From the NCBI GenBank assembly GCA_963971405.1, contig OZ020487.1:10823344-10887343 (forward strand): a DNA stretch of 64,000 bases, given 5' to 3'. This document shows, piece by piece, positions 1 to 16,544 of this stretch. This stretch comes from Psococerastis gibbosa. Its lineage: Eukaryota; Arthropoda; Insecta; Psocodea; Psocidae. The notes under the pieces are model-generated. The model was not told the DNA's origin. It saw nothing but the letters and a program-made list of their open reading frames with translations, and made no database searches. The first letter of the stretch is position 1. Each line of letters opens with the position of its first letter. The position numbers were made by a program, and so were the translations under genes.

Positions 1-42
1 AAAAAATATTCGACATTAAAATGACCTAGGTCATCAACAGGG

Positions 43-372
43 CATGCTATGTAGAAAATTAGCAGGTGGTTTTTATTGACTTTGTATTTTTTAATTATGG
101 AACAAAGTAAGTTATTAAATGCATCAAATAATAGGAAATATTATTTTGATACCTTAGTTCTTTCATAAAAACAAGAGCGGACTAAAATTTCGCGTAATCT
201 GGGATTTTTGGAAAAACTACATAAACGAAAAATAAAATTACGCGAGTATGTGATGTACGAAGTATTCTTCTGCAACTTAAATGAGTCACATTTGTAATAA
301 CTTGCTGAGTTAATGAAATAAAAAATGAAAAGTATTAAATGTTGGGGTGCCAAATTTCTACATAGCATATCC
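43..372. mobile_element. Foldback MITE copy, family F1 (left window edge)
   Basis: The segment carries end-matched blocks (ATGTAGAAAATTAGCA near 50 and TGCCAAATTTCTACAT near 350) and internal self-complementarity around ACGAAGTATTCTTCTGCAACT. The same ends and interior recur at 21318-21692, 49973-50352 and in part at 63568-63800. It has no coding potential. It lies beyond the last visible helicase exon, inside that gene's next intron. Confidence 0.6.
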
Positions 373-438
373 TCTTAAGAATAAGCTGCACCCTTATTGC
401 CCCTTTCTGTACAAATACCAGCGAATGAGTCCAACTTA

Positions 439-5840
<5,402 letters not shown>

Positions 5841-6130
5841 GGTGTATGTTCTAGTTTTCGAATAAAATGCTTCTAATTTAACAAAATTATCGGCAAAATC
5901 ACGCAAATTTGAAAAGCGTAAATTCAAACAAAATGGTGACAATCTGACCAACGATTGCAACGAAGAATAGACAGAGTAGACTGGCAAAGATTCCAAAGAA
6001 TATATTAACAATATGCAAAGAGCGTCATCGTCGTCATCTGGTGTGGTAACTTTGTACTATAATTAGGTGTAGCATTTAGAAAATAGGAAAAAATAATTTC
6101 CGGATCCAATCGGACAGTCGATTGAGATCA

Positions 6131-7090
6131 AGGCGGTAGCCAGGGGATTCAAACCCCCCCAATGAAATGGCTTGATACCAGATAGAATCGGCTGTTGAGA
6201 GGAAAAATAAAAACTACTATGTAATGACTTAACTTGACTTAAGTTAGCGCTGTCAGCCTAGGGGGACTTTTGGCCGCATTCACAACACCGCGCCAACGGA
6301 TCCTGTTTTGCCAGACCATGCCTCTAATCGGCCCGAAGGCCAACTTCCAGCACATCTTCCTTTAGTTGGTCGCCATAACGTCGTCTCGGACGGCTCAAAG
6401 GTCTTCTTTGTTGGGACATGCTACCCATACTGCTTGTGCTGTTCTTTCTGCTGGCATACGGACGACGTGTCCCATCCACTGGAGCCTACTGCTTCGTAGT
6501 ATTTGTGGGACGTCTGGCGAGCCGAAGAGTTGGTGGATTTCTTCGTTCGTTCGGATTCTCCAACTGCTAGTTTCAAAAACTATGTAATATCCAATAAAAT
6601 TTCTGAACCCCCCCTGAAAAAAAATCCTGGCTGCGGCCTTGATTGAGATCAATAATGTATATTAATGTATCGTCGTTACTTTCCAGTGGCCATGGCCGTG
6701 CCCAGGTGTGTCCATGGGGTCCGGACCCCCCCCCCCCAAAAAAAATATTTTTTTTATCTAAACCTGAATTGAAGAATTCATCCATTAATTCTATAATAAA
6801 TTAAGTTTAAAAAAATTGGACCCCCCCTCAAAAAAAAAAAAAAAAATCCTGGCTGCGGCCTTGATTGAGATCAATAATGTATATTAATATATCATCGTTA
6901 CTTTCCAGTGGCCATGGCTGTGCCCAGGTGCGTAGTCCATGGGGTCCAGACCCCCCCCCCCTACCTCAAATAATTTTCTATGTAAACCTGTAGTGTTTGA
7001 AGAATTCATCCATTAATTCATTAATAAATTACGTTTTAAAAAAATTGGACCGCCCCCCCCCCCCGACATCAAAACCCGGGCATGGCCTTG
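6131..7090. repeat. C/G-run element cluster with GTAGCCAGG-type ends
   Basis: The block begins AAGGCGGTAGCCAGGGG and contains two copies of TCCTGGCTGCGGCCTTGATTG (6624 and 6846), plus two copies of a GGCCATGGCCGTGCCCAGGTG block (about 6690 and 6910), each followed by a run of 10 or more C. The ends are inverted relative to one another, as in MITEs. A LINE fragment (6245-6572) sits inside the first unit. The rest of the stretch 5841-9608 holds family R2 (7117-7850) and the LINE at 7948-9188. Confidence 0.6.
6245..6572 (-). pseudogene. Non-LTR retrotransposon C-terminal fragment (endonuclease-RT type)
   Basis: Minus-strand translation gives WRIRTNEEIHQLFGSPDV followed by RLQWMGHVVRMPAERTAQAV and a later GVVNAAKS segment. 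This is the arrangement seen at the C-terminal end of many invertebrate endonuclease-reverse transcriptase (RTE-like) ORFs. Frameshifts break it after about 85 codons. No reverse transcriptase core is present. Confidence 0.65.
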
Positions 7091-7116
7091 CCTGTGGCCC
7101 TACGTAAATTAACTGC

Positions 7117-7850
7117 TTTGATCGCTCTGTCTGTCTGTATGTCTGTCTGTTCATCGATTTCCGGGCAAACTAATCGGTCAATTTTGATGAAATTCAGCAT
7201 GTAGGTTCACAAAAATCATACCTCGGGACAATTTTTTTTATTTTGGGCTAATTCAATTTGGGGGGATTTTATTTTCAAAAAACTCATAAAAAACGTCTAA
7301 AAAAATTATTTCCCAAAAACGGCTCCAACGATTTCTTTTAAATTCACATATATTGCAGTTGTTATTAATGTTGATAAAATGTGGGGGGTCGCTTGCCCCT
7401 TGATTGTTTGCTTCTGGGGGTAAAAAATAAAAATAACTAAATTTTATGAAAAATGAATAAAAAATAATTTTTCTGCGACACCTTTTTATCGATGATTTCT
7501 ACCTTCAGGTATGTTTTAGGTGTTAAATTGAGTAACGAAACCGGATAGGTTGCTTTCCCAAAAGAGTATTTGGTTTTGTAAAAAAAAATGTTTTTTTGAA
7601 AAAAATGATGGACAATTCACGCTCAAATGCATTGTGTGCCCTGCCAGTATTGATGTGTGGTAATGTGTTGGTCTGACCTATCTAGAATTTATCTCACTTC
7701 CAGTGACGTCAGGTGGACAACCCCACTCCCCACCCACCCGAGATATCGGAAATTTAACCATAGGAAAATTATTTACCATTTTCTCTATCTACTAATTTTG
7801 ATAAATTGGAAAGCATGTTCGAGTAAACTCGGACCGGTTCTTTTTGACAA
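7117..7850 (+). repeat. Repeat family R2, 5'-truncated copy
   Basis: This copy has the TCTGTCTGTCTG track, GGGCAAACTAATCGGTCAAT, the GGGGGTCGCTTGCCCCTTGA block and the 3' end ATAAATTGGAAAGCATGTTC. The complete copy at 56842-57710 defines the family. The short ORF inside is an artefact of the repeat. Confidence 0.8.
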
Positions 7851-7947
7851 CTATTTGCTGCTACTTCGCCGTACTTTTTGTCAGTACCCGTGCAAGTACT
7901 TAAGGAACATATAAATAACACTAATTTGCCGTTTAAAAGCTAAAATG

Positions 7948-9188
7948 TATCAATCAATCAATCAATCAATCATGTATTTAAATGTTAGAACCATACATGG
8001 CATACATTACGTCATTTTTTTTATAAATTATGTCATAAGTTAAATATAATATAGCCTAGTATAAGTAGCCGATGAGGATCCTTGTCAAATATTACAATAC
8101 ACAATTATAATTATAATTATAACTCTCCCAGCCTATCCTCTAGTGCCTCGGCCAGGGAATAGTATGCCCTCCGTATAAGAGCCTTCTTCACCCGCACCTT
8201 GAAATTGCTCTTGCTCAGTGCCTTTGTGCCTTCTGAAAGGTAATTAAAAAACTTTATGCCCCAATAATTTCCGCAATCTTTGACTCTATTTATTCTAGTG
8301 AACTGCACCTGAAGATTTCCAGCATTTCTGGTGTTATAGTTATGCACGGCTGAGTTTGTTATGTAAGAGCTTCGTTCATCGAACACATACAACAGGCATT
8401 TTAGTATGTAGGCACTGGGCAGTGTCAAAATTTCAAGTGAGATGAAGTCCTCTCTGCAGTCTTCCATGTAGCCTCTGGAGGCCAGCACTCGTATGCTTCT
8501 CCTTTGCAAGCCGAACACTCGTGTTGCATGCACTGAGTGGCCCCATACCGAGAGAGCATACTCTATATGGCTATGAAAGCATGCAAAATAGCATGAACGT
8601 AAAACGCTGACCTAGACACTGGACGACAGGCTACGTAGTAAGAAAGATAGGGAACTTAGTTATTTGCACAATAGGTCACAGTGTGTCTGCCAGGACATGC
8701 CTGGGTCAAGATGAACGCCTAGAAACTTAACGCTCTCCACAATGTTCGGAGGCATTTCACGCATTGTAAAAACTAGATTTACAGTTTTGGCTTCATTCAA
8801 TGTGAGACCGTTTGCATTCATCCAGCTCTTTACTTTTCCTCTAATAACTTCATTTCTCTGCTTAGCCACATTCAAGTCCGCCTCGACAACACTGGTGGTT
8901 TTATCGTCGGCGAAAATAAAGTAGTCTGCATTTGTACATATTTGTGGAAAATCATTTGTTTGTATTATAAACAGGACTGGTCCAAGAACTGAGCCCTGTG
9001 GTACACCTATCTCTACTTTTAAGAGCTCTGATTGGATTGAGCCGTCAACTACAGTCTGATATCTGTCACTGAGAAAAGACCTCACGAAATCCAAAGCAGA
9101 CTGTCGGAAGTGGTACTTTTTAAGTTTCATTAGGAGGAGCTCGTGGGGAACGCAATCGAAAGCTTTCGAGAGGTCGTAGAAGGAACTT
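7948..9188 (-). pseudogene. Jockey-like non-LTR retrotransposon, 5'-truncated and frameshifted
   Basis: The minus strand encodes the later half of a reverse transcriptase: YDLSKAFDCVPHELL, SFLSDRYQTVV, GVPQGSVLGPVLF, the FADD catalytic motif (normally [YF]xDD) and FLGVHLDPGMSW. After a frameshift near 8660 it continues with a thumb/C-terminal region (GLQRRSIRVLASRGY, RNAGNLQVQF) ending near 8117. The endonuclease and N-terminal half are missing, the usual 5' truncation. Downstream lies an AT-rich 3' UTR and a (TTGA)n-type tract at 7949-7972 that may be the element's tail. It is not active in this form and lies between the divergent helicase and RNPC3 genes. Confidence 0.88.
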
Positions 9189-9608
9189 TATTAAATTAAA
9201 TTAAAATACAATAAATTTCAGTGGGAAACCCATATGCCATATAACCTATATGTAACTCTATGTTAAAATAATGGATTGTTGTCCGAGAATCAGCTGTTAT
9301 CCCCTCCCTTTCCGACAGCCCTTTGTTTTACCTGCGCAAGATCTCCATTCTCCATTGAACATTTTGCAGTCTAAAATGTAGAGATCAATGGCATTTGAAT
9401 TGTAAACAAATTTTTATTTTAACTATTTTTATTTATTTCGTAGTTTCTAGGGCTCTATATTAGTGCCTTTAGTAGTTTCGCCTTTCACTAGTTTCACATC
9501 ACTTTCCCACTTCTGTCTGACTTCACTATTTGGCAGCTTAATTTAATTCCAGTATAACTGTATATGGATGATTTGTGCTTAAGTACCCAGTGCAAGTGTA
9601 GTACCTAA

Positions 9609-12600
9609 ATGGAAACAAATTCTTTGGTTATTAAACACTTCCCCGTACAGTTCACTGATCAAGATCGGCTAGAGTATTTACAGCAATGCGGAGCCATCGA
9701 AGTTAGCACAATATCGTCAAAACATAAAAAGTATAGCTTGACGTTTGCCTTGTAAGTAGTGCGTTTTGTAAATATTTAAAAACTGAAAATAAAAAAACAT
9801 CTACTCGCAAAAATTTGGCCATCTTTTCCATTAGTCTTTTGATTTTCTTGCGCAGGTTTCCTAACAAGGATTTTGCCAGAAATGCTCTATATCAGCTGCA
9901 CCAACAAGAAGTTATGGGTAGTTTGTTATCTGTGGAGTATGCAAAGCCTAAGCATTGGCCGAAGTCGAGAATATGCGATGACAGTGGCAGGTAAATCAAT
10001 ACTGCTTTTGTTCAGAATATATATATTCCCGCCGTACTAAAACCCGCCTTTACATTACTGACTTTGTGACAAAAGACTTTTATGTTTATCATGTATCTTT
10101 ACAAAACTAAGTGTGCAATTGTATTGGAAAGAAACCGCATTTAATGCAATTAGTTCCAGAGAGCGATCGGGAGGCAGTGAAGCAATTGTTGCCAGATTCC
10201 TGGAGAAGCTGACACGATGGGGCCAAGTTCGCGCTCCAGTGCCAGCCCATCTGCGCTACCAGTACCCGCCACCAAATCTGGCTACTCTCCGAAATATCGA
10301 GCGTCTATTGCGCACAACGCCGAGGCTCTACACCCAAGTTCTGCACCTTATCAACAAGATGAACCTGCCCTGTCCAATCAGTGATGATGTTTCTGGTAAT
10401 TAATTAAGTCTCACTCATGATAGATAATTACCAACGATTATATAAAAGAATTAATAGCGTGATAGGTGTAACCATAAGCTATGTGTGACCGGTATTTGGC
10501 ACTAGGCTTCATTTATAGGAAACTAAACATAAACGTATTCATAACCTTAACCGTAACCATAGAGGTTAACACTATATTTTGCTTAGGAAGCATTCACGAG
10601 GAACATGGCCGTATACCCTCTCCGTAGAGTATAAAAAGTTTACCGGTTTTAACTTTCTTACGGTTATGGATAAGGTTGTGTTAATTTTTCTATAAATCAA
10701 GCCTTATTGCAGTCGTCACGGATGGAACTGTGACTGGATTGTCTAAAAATTTAAATAATAATAGTTCCAGGTTTTCTTGTCTGTTCCCACCTTTTCAAAA
10801 TCATGCAATAAATTGAAAACAAATGAACAGAACTGTGCTCGTATTCACAGAATAGAAGGGCTACCGACATAGCCCACCTTAATTTATTCTAAAGAGCGCA
10901 GTCTCGTTTCTGGCAGCGGAACTATTGACATTTATGTTCATTTTATTGATAATATTAAGAACAAAAACGTCGAATTAATTCTCAAAAACGTTTTCTAATT
11001 ATTTTCGAATAGAAACTGCAATTTTTTAATTATATAAAAGTATATTAATTTTAAAAGTGGTTTACTGACTTGTTATTTGACGGATGCGCACGACCGAAAT
11101 GTACACAAATAAACAATCGCCATGCCATTCGATTTCGGTCATTATTCCACAAATTCGCTGCATATTCAATATGGAATATCACTGCTGCAATTATAAGTTA
11201 AGGTGATGGTAGAGCTGAATTTAAATGAGGTTGCATTTAATTTGCTAATATTTGGAAATATTTTCACTTAAATATTTATTTAAGAAAAGTAGGATAATTT
11301 GAATACTGGCGGGAAACAGACAGCGCCTCTCGTTTCTGGCAGCGGAACTGGGGTTGGCCGTATTGGATAAATCAAGTTTTTAACATGGAGTGACATCCTC
11401 CCGCTCGTATTACACAAAGCACAAAAAGTTTTAAGAGGCTCCATTTTCGACCCATGTACATTACATGCTTTATTTGAGTAATATTTTCCACATTCACTTC
11501 GTAATCATTCGTTATAGTAAAAATGATAATAAAATAACTTAGTCAAGTATTACTAAAAATATGCGGCCGCTTTCGACAGGCTACAGACATGTGTCTTATG
11601 TCGTATGTCTCTAACCTGATGATGGCCTAGTGCTGAAACCGGTCGCAAGGACATGGATGTAGTGCAATCGTCAGAACCGGCCAACTGGAGTAGTTATTGG
11701 ACATGGTATCTAGTGCATACTGTATGTTTACCGCCGAAAAAGGAAGAATACTCTCCTCTCTCTCATTTAAATGTTAAGAAATTACTTGCATGAAAATGCT
11801 TGTTTTGAAGATAATATTTAAATCATATTAATTATTTATCAACTACCTTACAGAACCAATGACTGAACTCCCACAACCGTCATCAGCAACAACTGAACTT
11901 GCTTCATCACTGTCCGAATCGGAGTCTGAGCTCTCTAGCGGTAGCGGTGGAATGCAGTATAAAGAACCGGTCCCCAAGTTGGCGAAGAAACCAAAAAAAG
12001 TGCTAAAAAAACGGTTATTGGCCAAATCTCAAGTTGTGACATCACGCTCCAGCCAAAGTCAAAAGCAGAAGATTGAGGACGTTTTTGAGGATCCAAAGAA
12101 GTTATTAGAAGAGCCCCCAAAAAAGTTGCGACGACTAAGTATGGTTAGTTTCTTTTTTACCTGAAGTGAATAATTATTTATAGGACATCAATAATTTCGC
12201 GGAACTCATGTACATGTTGCACGCATTTGCCTTTACATCCTGATGAACCAGTTCCTATAGGAGCTTATATCTGTAGCTTTCGGATAATAAATGGATTTCG
12301 TTTATGTATTTGTGAGATTAATAATGAAAAACAAAATATATTTGTTTTATTAAAACTTTGTATAATAACTACAGTTAGTCAACGAACCCTGAGTGCTTCT
12401 GATCCTTGCTCAAATCAAATTAAAATAATATAATAAAATAACTTTGCTGTAATTCCACAAAATCAATTTATATTGTAACAGCTGTTTGGTGGACACCATC
12501 TTGGTGGACACCACCTTCAGACTACTTCGGCGCATTATCCACCAACGTCAATAGTGATAGTAAATGTAGTATTGACGGAAATTTGAATTTTACTCTATGC

Positions 12601-15541
12601 CATAGTTAAAATTGATCAATGATCATAGAGTAAAATCACGCGTTAGTGACGCGTTGCAAACAATAACAAACTAAAATGGCGTCATGGGATATGTTAAGTA
12701 CAAACATTTTATATTTTATTGTTTATAAAACAATTTTCATCCATTAAACAGATCGGTGAAGGTCGATCTTACTTCGGATCTCTTACTTTTATTAGTTTTT
12801 ATTAAAAATAATAAGTGTACGAAGAAAACAAATAGAATCAAAATTTCAAAAAACAAATGCAAACAAATTTCAAAAATTTGGCGCATTAGAATTAAAGTGA
12901 TCAATAGTTGAAAAAACCAGTGGAAAGGCGTGTATCAATGAAAAATTCATATTTCCGTCAATACTACATTTACTATCACTATTGACGTTGGTGAAATAAG
13001 CGCCTTACTAGAAGTACACAGTTAACAAACAACAACTCTTAATTGGGATAATATAAATAATTTCCAACACACCAATTAATAGTTGTTTTCTGTGTACTTG
13101 TAGGAACTAGTCTGAAAATGGTGTCCACCACCGAAACCGCTGCTACAATCTAAATTTATTTTGTGGGATTAGTGCAAAGTTATTTTATTATTTTTATTTA
13201 TTTGTAATGTATCACTTCCACGAAGTCACTGGAGAAACTCTTCCATGCATTCGACTTGCTCAAATCGTTGATAAGGTGTAACTGTGCTAGCGGTACCCTC
13301 TATCGATGGCAGTTCTTGCCGGAAGCGCTTAGTGTTTTTTACTAACACAAGTGAGGAGGCTATTTACAAACATGGCCAACTCCAAGTGGTAGAATTTTTC
13401 AGGAGAGTGGATTTTCTGTTGAAAATTGCATTAACTTTATATCTAACCCTAGACTTCTCAGCGCTTCTGTGCGCAATCTGGCTGCATTTGTCACTTTATT
13501 TTACAACGTGCAGGTGGACATTACAGTTTTCTGCAAGGTCGGATCAAAACCCCATTTTGTAAAAAAATGGAGTTGGCCACGTTTGTAACCAAGCTCCTCA
13601 AGTGTTTTTTTTTTTACCAAGTTGATTTCTTTACGTTTATTTAGGTTTACTAACTCTAGTTATTCTAACTAATTTGAATAAAACGCTAATATTTGTTGTT
13701 CATTACAATAAAATATAAAATATTTCTTTTCTGTTAGGATGATACTGATTTCGAGGGTTTTGGAGTCCTACACCCCGTATCTACTGCTTCATTAGTGCAG
13801 ACGCCTGTTACTGAACCGATAGTAACGGATGTGAGAAATCCAATGGAGGAAGAGCGGCTGGAAAAACCTGAAATAAAGTGCATTAGTGAAGAAACCCTAA
13901 CAGCTAATCGTATTGGTGAAAAAGGTAACTAATTTCCATTACTACGTCTTATTCTAACACCAATAATAATAATAATAATTACATAATAACAACACTATTA
14001 TTAATTAATATCGAATATCAAATATTCCCTTTTCTTCCGCTAGATTAGCTAACTACAATAATACTTACGAAGTACGGTATCTATATATATATGCATATAC
14101 TAATATACTATATATGTTATATATATATTATATATATACATATACTATAGATCTAGATTATGTGTTTCAGCACAGCTTATACGTCATGAATAATACCTTT
14201 GAATAAAAAATCGTTACGATGTCATGGCCTATTGTACAGAGTCTCTTGTTCCATCATCTGACCAAGATTATTTTTATTTACGATTTTTGCTTTTCTGGGG
14301 AACGTGTTCGTTTTTTAATTAATAATTATTTATTTATTTCGGGGGCTGGCGCGCTGTCGAACCAGAACCTTTACGTTGTCCAATTTTGAAACTTTTATTG
14401 TACCTTTTGTTTGTTTGTTCTTTGTAGAACGGGAGCTGTTGCCAGTATTTAAGAAGTACAGTGCGGGTCCTCCGACATCAAGACTCTATATAAAGAACTT
14501 GGCAAAGCAAACTACTGAAGAGGAGCTACGCTTTATATATTCTAGATTTTCAAATGACAAGTAAGTCCATTTGTTAATTATTTCTTAATCTTTAAACCAG
14601 TTGTAATAATGCTAAAAATAAATAGTCTCCCCGACAAAATTATGGATCATGGCTCTGTAAAAGCACCCTACCCCATTGAGCGTTTTACACTGACTTCCGA
14701 CCCCAGACACATTATACACAAGCATGGGCATGATGAGCCACCACCGCCAAGACTCAAGTCCAGGAAAGGGTTTCTATACTCAATACCCATCGAACCCCCA
14801 ATCTCGTTCCATTCAGACCACCAACAACGTCGGGCATCCAGCTGGACTGGAATACGTGGTCAACCCTCCACCAACTACGGACTGGCGTGCGCCAACCAAG
14901 AAGAACCGAGCCTCAAAGGACACAAAGTGCGAATGTGGTGCGACCCAAGACAGCGGTCACCTACTTCACTACCTGCACTCTGAACAGCCTGTGTGAGTCC
15001 ACGAACAATGCCATCAGGGTGACATTCTGGCAGAACACTGAGCCCATAAACTATGAGTCTTGGACGCGAAAAATAAAGCGGAATTTTCCAGCTGATAGAG
15101 TACTGAACTCTTAAACGGATGGTCGAGATTCGGTACTCGACACAAAAGGAATCGCATCCGTGGTCGTCCCACTCGTCTTCTCCCTTTAGACACCTTGTAT
15201 AAGGCGGCTCTTGTTACCCTATTGTCTTGCATTCGTTCCACATGTCCTAGCCACCTGATGCGGGCTCTCGTGATTCGGTGACTATTTCTTGGTATATCGC
15301 GTAGAGCTCATCATTTCTACGGTTACGCTACTCTCTCTCGCAAAAAAATAATAGCTAAGGCTTTAATTATTATTTTTATTATTTCAGTTTTGATATAAGA
15401 TTGATGCAGGAAGGCAGAATGAAGGGACAGGCGTTCGTTACTCTAAACAGTGTTGATGAGGCTGTTAAAGCTGTCCATGAAACCAATGGGTATATTCTTA
15501 ACGATAAGCCAATGGTCGTCCAGTTTGGGAGACTAAGTTGA
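9609..15541 (+). CDS. RNPC3: RNA-binding region-containing protein 3 (U11/U12 snRNP 65K)
   Basis: Seven coding exons: 9609-9751, 9856-9990, 10154-10395 (the start may be 10160), 11854-12143, 13738-13924, 14428-14560 and 15388-15541. They join in frame to 427 residues with a TGA stop. An N-terminal RRM (RNP2 LVIKHFP near residue 6, RNP1-like KYSLTFAL near residue 43) is followed by a charged, Ser/Lys-rich middle. A C-terminal RRM has RNP2 LYIKNLA (352-358) and RNP1 KGQAFVTL (389-396). Two distant RRMs around a low-complexity linker match RNPC3 (human protein about 517 residues). In that family the C-terminal RRM binds U12 snRNA and the N-terminal part contacts the U11-59K protein, bridging the U11/U12 di-snRNP in minor-intron recognition. 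The protein is shorter than the human one, mainly in the linker. The start has a weak upstream context but G at +4. Confidence 0.93.
10900..11355. repeat. Interspersed insert flanked by a 20-bp direct repeat
   Basis: CTCGTTTCTGGCAGCGGAAC occurs at 10912-10931 and again at 11329-11348, about 420 bp apart, in RNPC3 intron 3 (10396-11853). The segment between them is AT-rich without an ORF. Further along, 11560-11700 contains GATGGCCTAGTGCTGAAACC, a block that looks like part of another repeat. Nothing else is recognisable in this intron. Confidence 0.45.
12483..13145. mobile_element. Foldback element with core shared with the 20.2-kb cluster
   Basis: The outer ends are GTGGACACCACC and GGTGTCCACC. 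Inside them, ACGTCAATAGTGATAGTAAA (about 12545) is inverted at 12970-12990. The core carries TATGCCATAGTTAAAATTGA and GGCGTCATGGGATATGTTAA, both also found in the foldback at 20197-20906 under different ends. It lies in RNPC3 intron 4 (12144-13737) and has no transposase. Confidence 0.75.
14070..14150. repeat. TA-rich microsatellite in RNPC3 intron 5
   Basis: Interrupted TATA dinucleotide tracts fill about 80 bp. The rest of the intron (13925-14427) has no recognisable feature. Confidence 0.7.
14640..15050 (+). pseudogene. Degenerate non-LTR retrotransposon fragment with zinc-knuckle remnant
   Basis: Overlapping frames show TTDWRAPTKKNRASK followed by CECGATQDSGHLLHY, a Cys-x-Cys...His-x4-[Cys] arrangement in which the final Cys reads Tyr. 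This motif type lies near the C-terminus of several LINE ORFs. Frameshifts and stops interrupt it. It is inserted in RNPC3 intron 6. Confidence 0.5.
15111..15320 (-). pseudogene. RTE-like endonuclease-RT C-terminal fragment
   Basis: Minus-strand translation reads RNSHRITRARIRWLGHVERM, then QDNRVTRAALYKV and GRRRVGRPRMRF. This is the characteristic tail of invertebrate endonuclease-reverse transcriptase ORFs. It is antisense within RNPC3 intron 6, next to another LINE fragment. Confidence 0.75.
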
Positions 15542-15714
15542 GTGTTTAACTGCGAATTGGCGCCAAATTTCAATCATCTGATGGTAATTCTGAAGTGAAG
15601 ACAGAAGTTCTCTTTGCCAAACCGGATTAACATACCCAAAGGTAACTTATTTATGTCAAATACTCAATTCCAGTGTATTTTAGTTGCGCTTGCTGCAAAT
15701 TCCATAGTCATATA

Positions 15715-15893
15715 GGCTCAGTCGAGGGCACAAACCACAGAGGCAGGCCGAGAAAGGAGCACATGGAGGACGTAATGGCGGACATGGAGTGCGGGACCTA
15801 CTGGGAAATGAAAAGGATCGCGGAAGACAGGGAGGAGTGGAGAAGAAGAGTCAAGTTGCTGCAAACCAATCGATAGATTGTAACCCCAGAGAG
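15715..15893 (+). pseudogene. LINE C-terminal tail fragment
   Basis: The open frame reads HRGRPRKEHMEDVMADM and then EDREEWRRRVKLLQTNR, the Gly-Arg-Pro and Glu-Trp-Arg pattern at the end of endonuclease-RT ORFs. The 3' sequence GCAAACCAATCGATAGATTG recurs at 54640-54660, so the two belong to one family. Confidence 0.7.
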
Positions 15894-16246
15894 AGATAGG
15901 CGTACTTTAAACCAAATTTTCACGGTACCCTTTACTACACTAATGTCACGAATAATTTTGCGGTCTATTATAGTTATTAATTTTTTATTGCAGTTAAATT
16001 GGAAATAATTATTTTTTCCCTCGATTTCTATCTTGCAATGGAATATAACTGAATTGAATTGTTCGATTGTCATTGTCCTAATTTTCGAAGTCCCTAATAT
16101 TCATTAAACTGAATGATTATAATTGACAGTGGTATAAGTTGGCATAGTGACATGTACTAGTACTTGTTGGCAAATACAACACCATGGATATGGATGTAGA
16201 ATAGCTGGATTTACTGCAAACCTCCCTATTTGCCGGTTCCAGCAGC

Positions 16247-16396
16247 CTGATCGGGGCGTTTATAATACCGGTATTTATTTAATCCACTGGTAAACAAGAT
16301 AATTTTATAATGGAAAGTGCTATTCAAAATTTGTTTGTTTATAGTTATAATCCTAGGGTATTTATTTAACCCCGGTATTATAAACGCCTCGATCAG
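16247..16396. mobile_element. 150-bp MITE with 25-bp TIRs
   Basis: The left end CTGATCGGGGCGTTTATAAT and the right end ATTATAAACGCCTCGATCAG are inverted copies differing at one base over about 25 bp. There is no coding capacity. No clear target duplication could be read in the GCAG-rich flanks. Confidence 0.75.
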
Positions 16397-16544
16397 ACTG
16401 CAGCAGTCCAGCTGCCCATTATGCGTTTAACCCATGATATGTTTAAAATATAAAAACCATGTTTTTGTGTCGCTTATATGACACAGGGAATAGGCAAATG
16501 CCAGTTATTAATAAGGAAATAAATAACTTAGGCCTATAATGACA

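Larger units (their letters stand above)
15542..16544. other. Convergent intergenic region RNPC3/AGPAT
   Basis: About 1 kb between two facing stop codons. It contains a LINE tail fragment (15715-15893) and a MITE (16247-16396). On the minus strand an AATAAA near 16361 could serve AGPAT polyadenylation, about 180 nt past its stop. I found no clear poly(A) signal close behind RNPC3. Confidence 0.5.
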
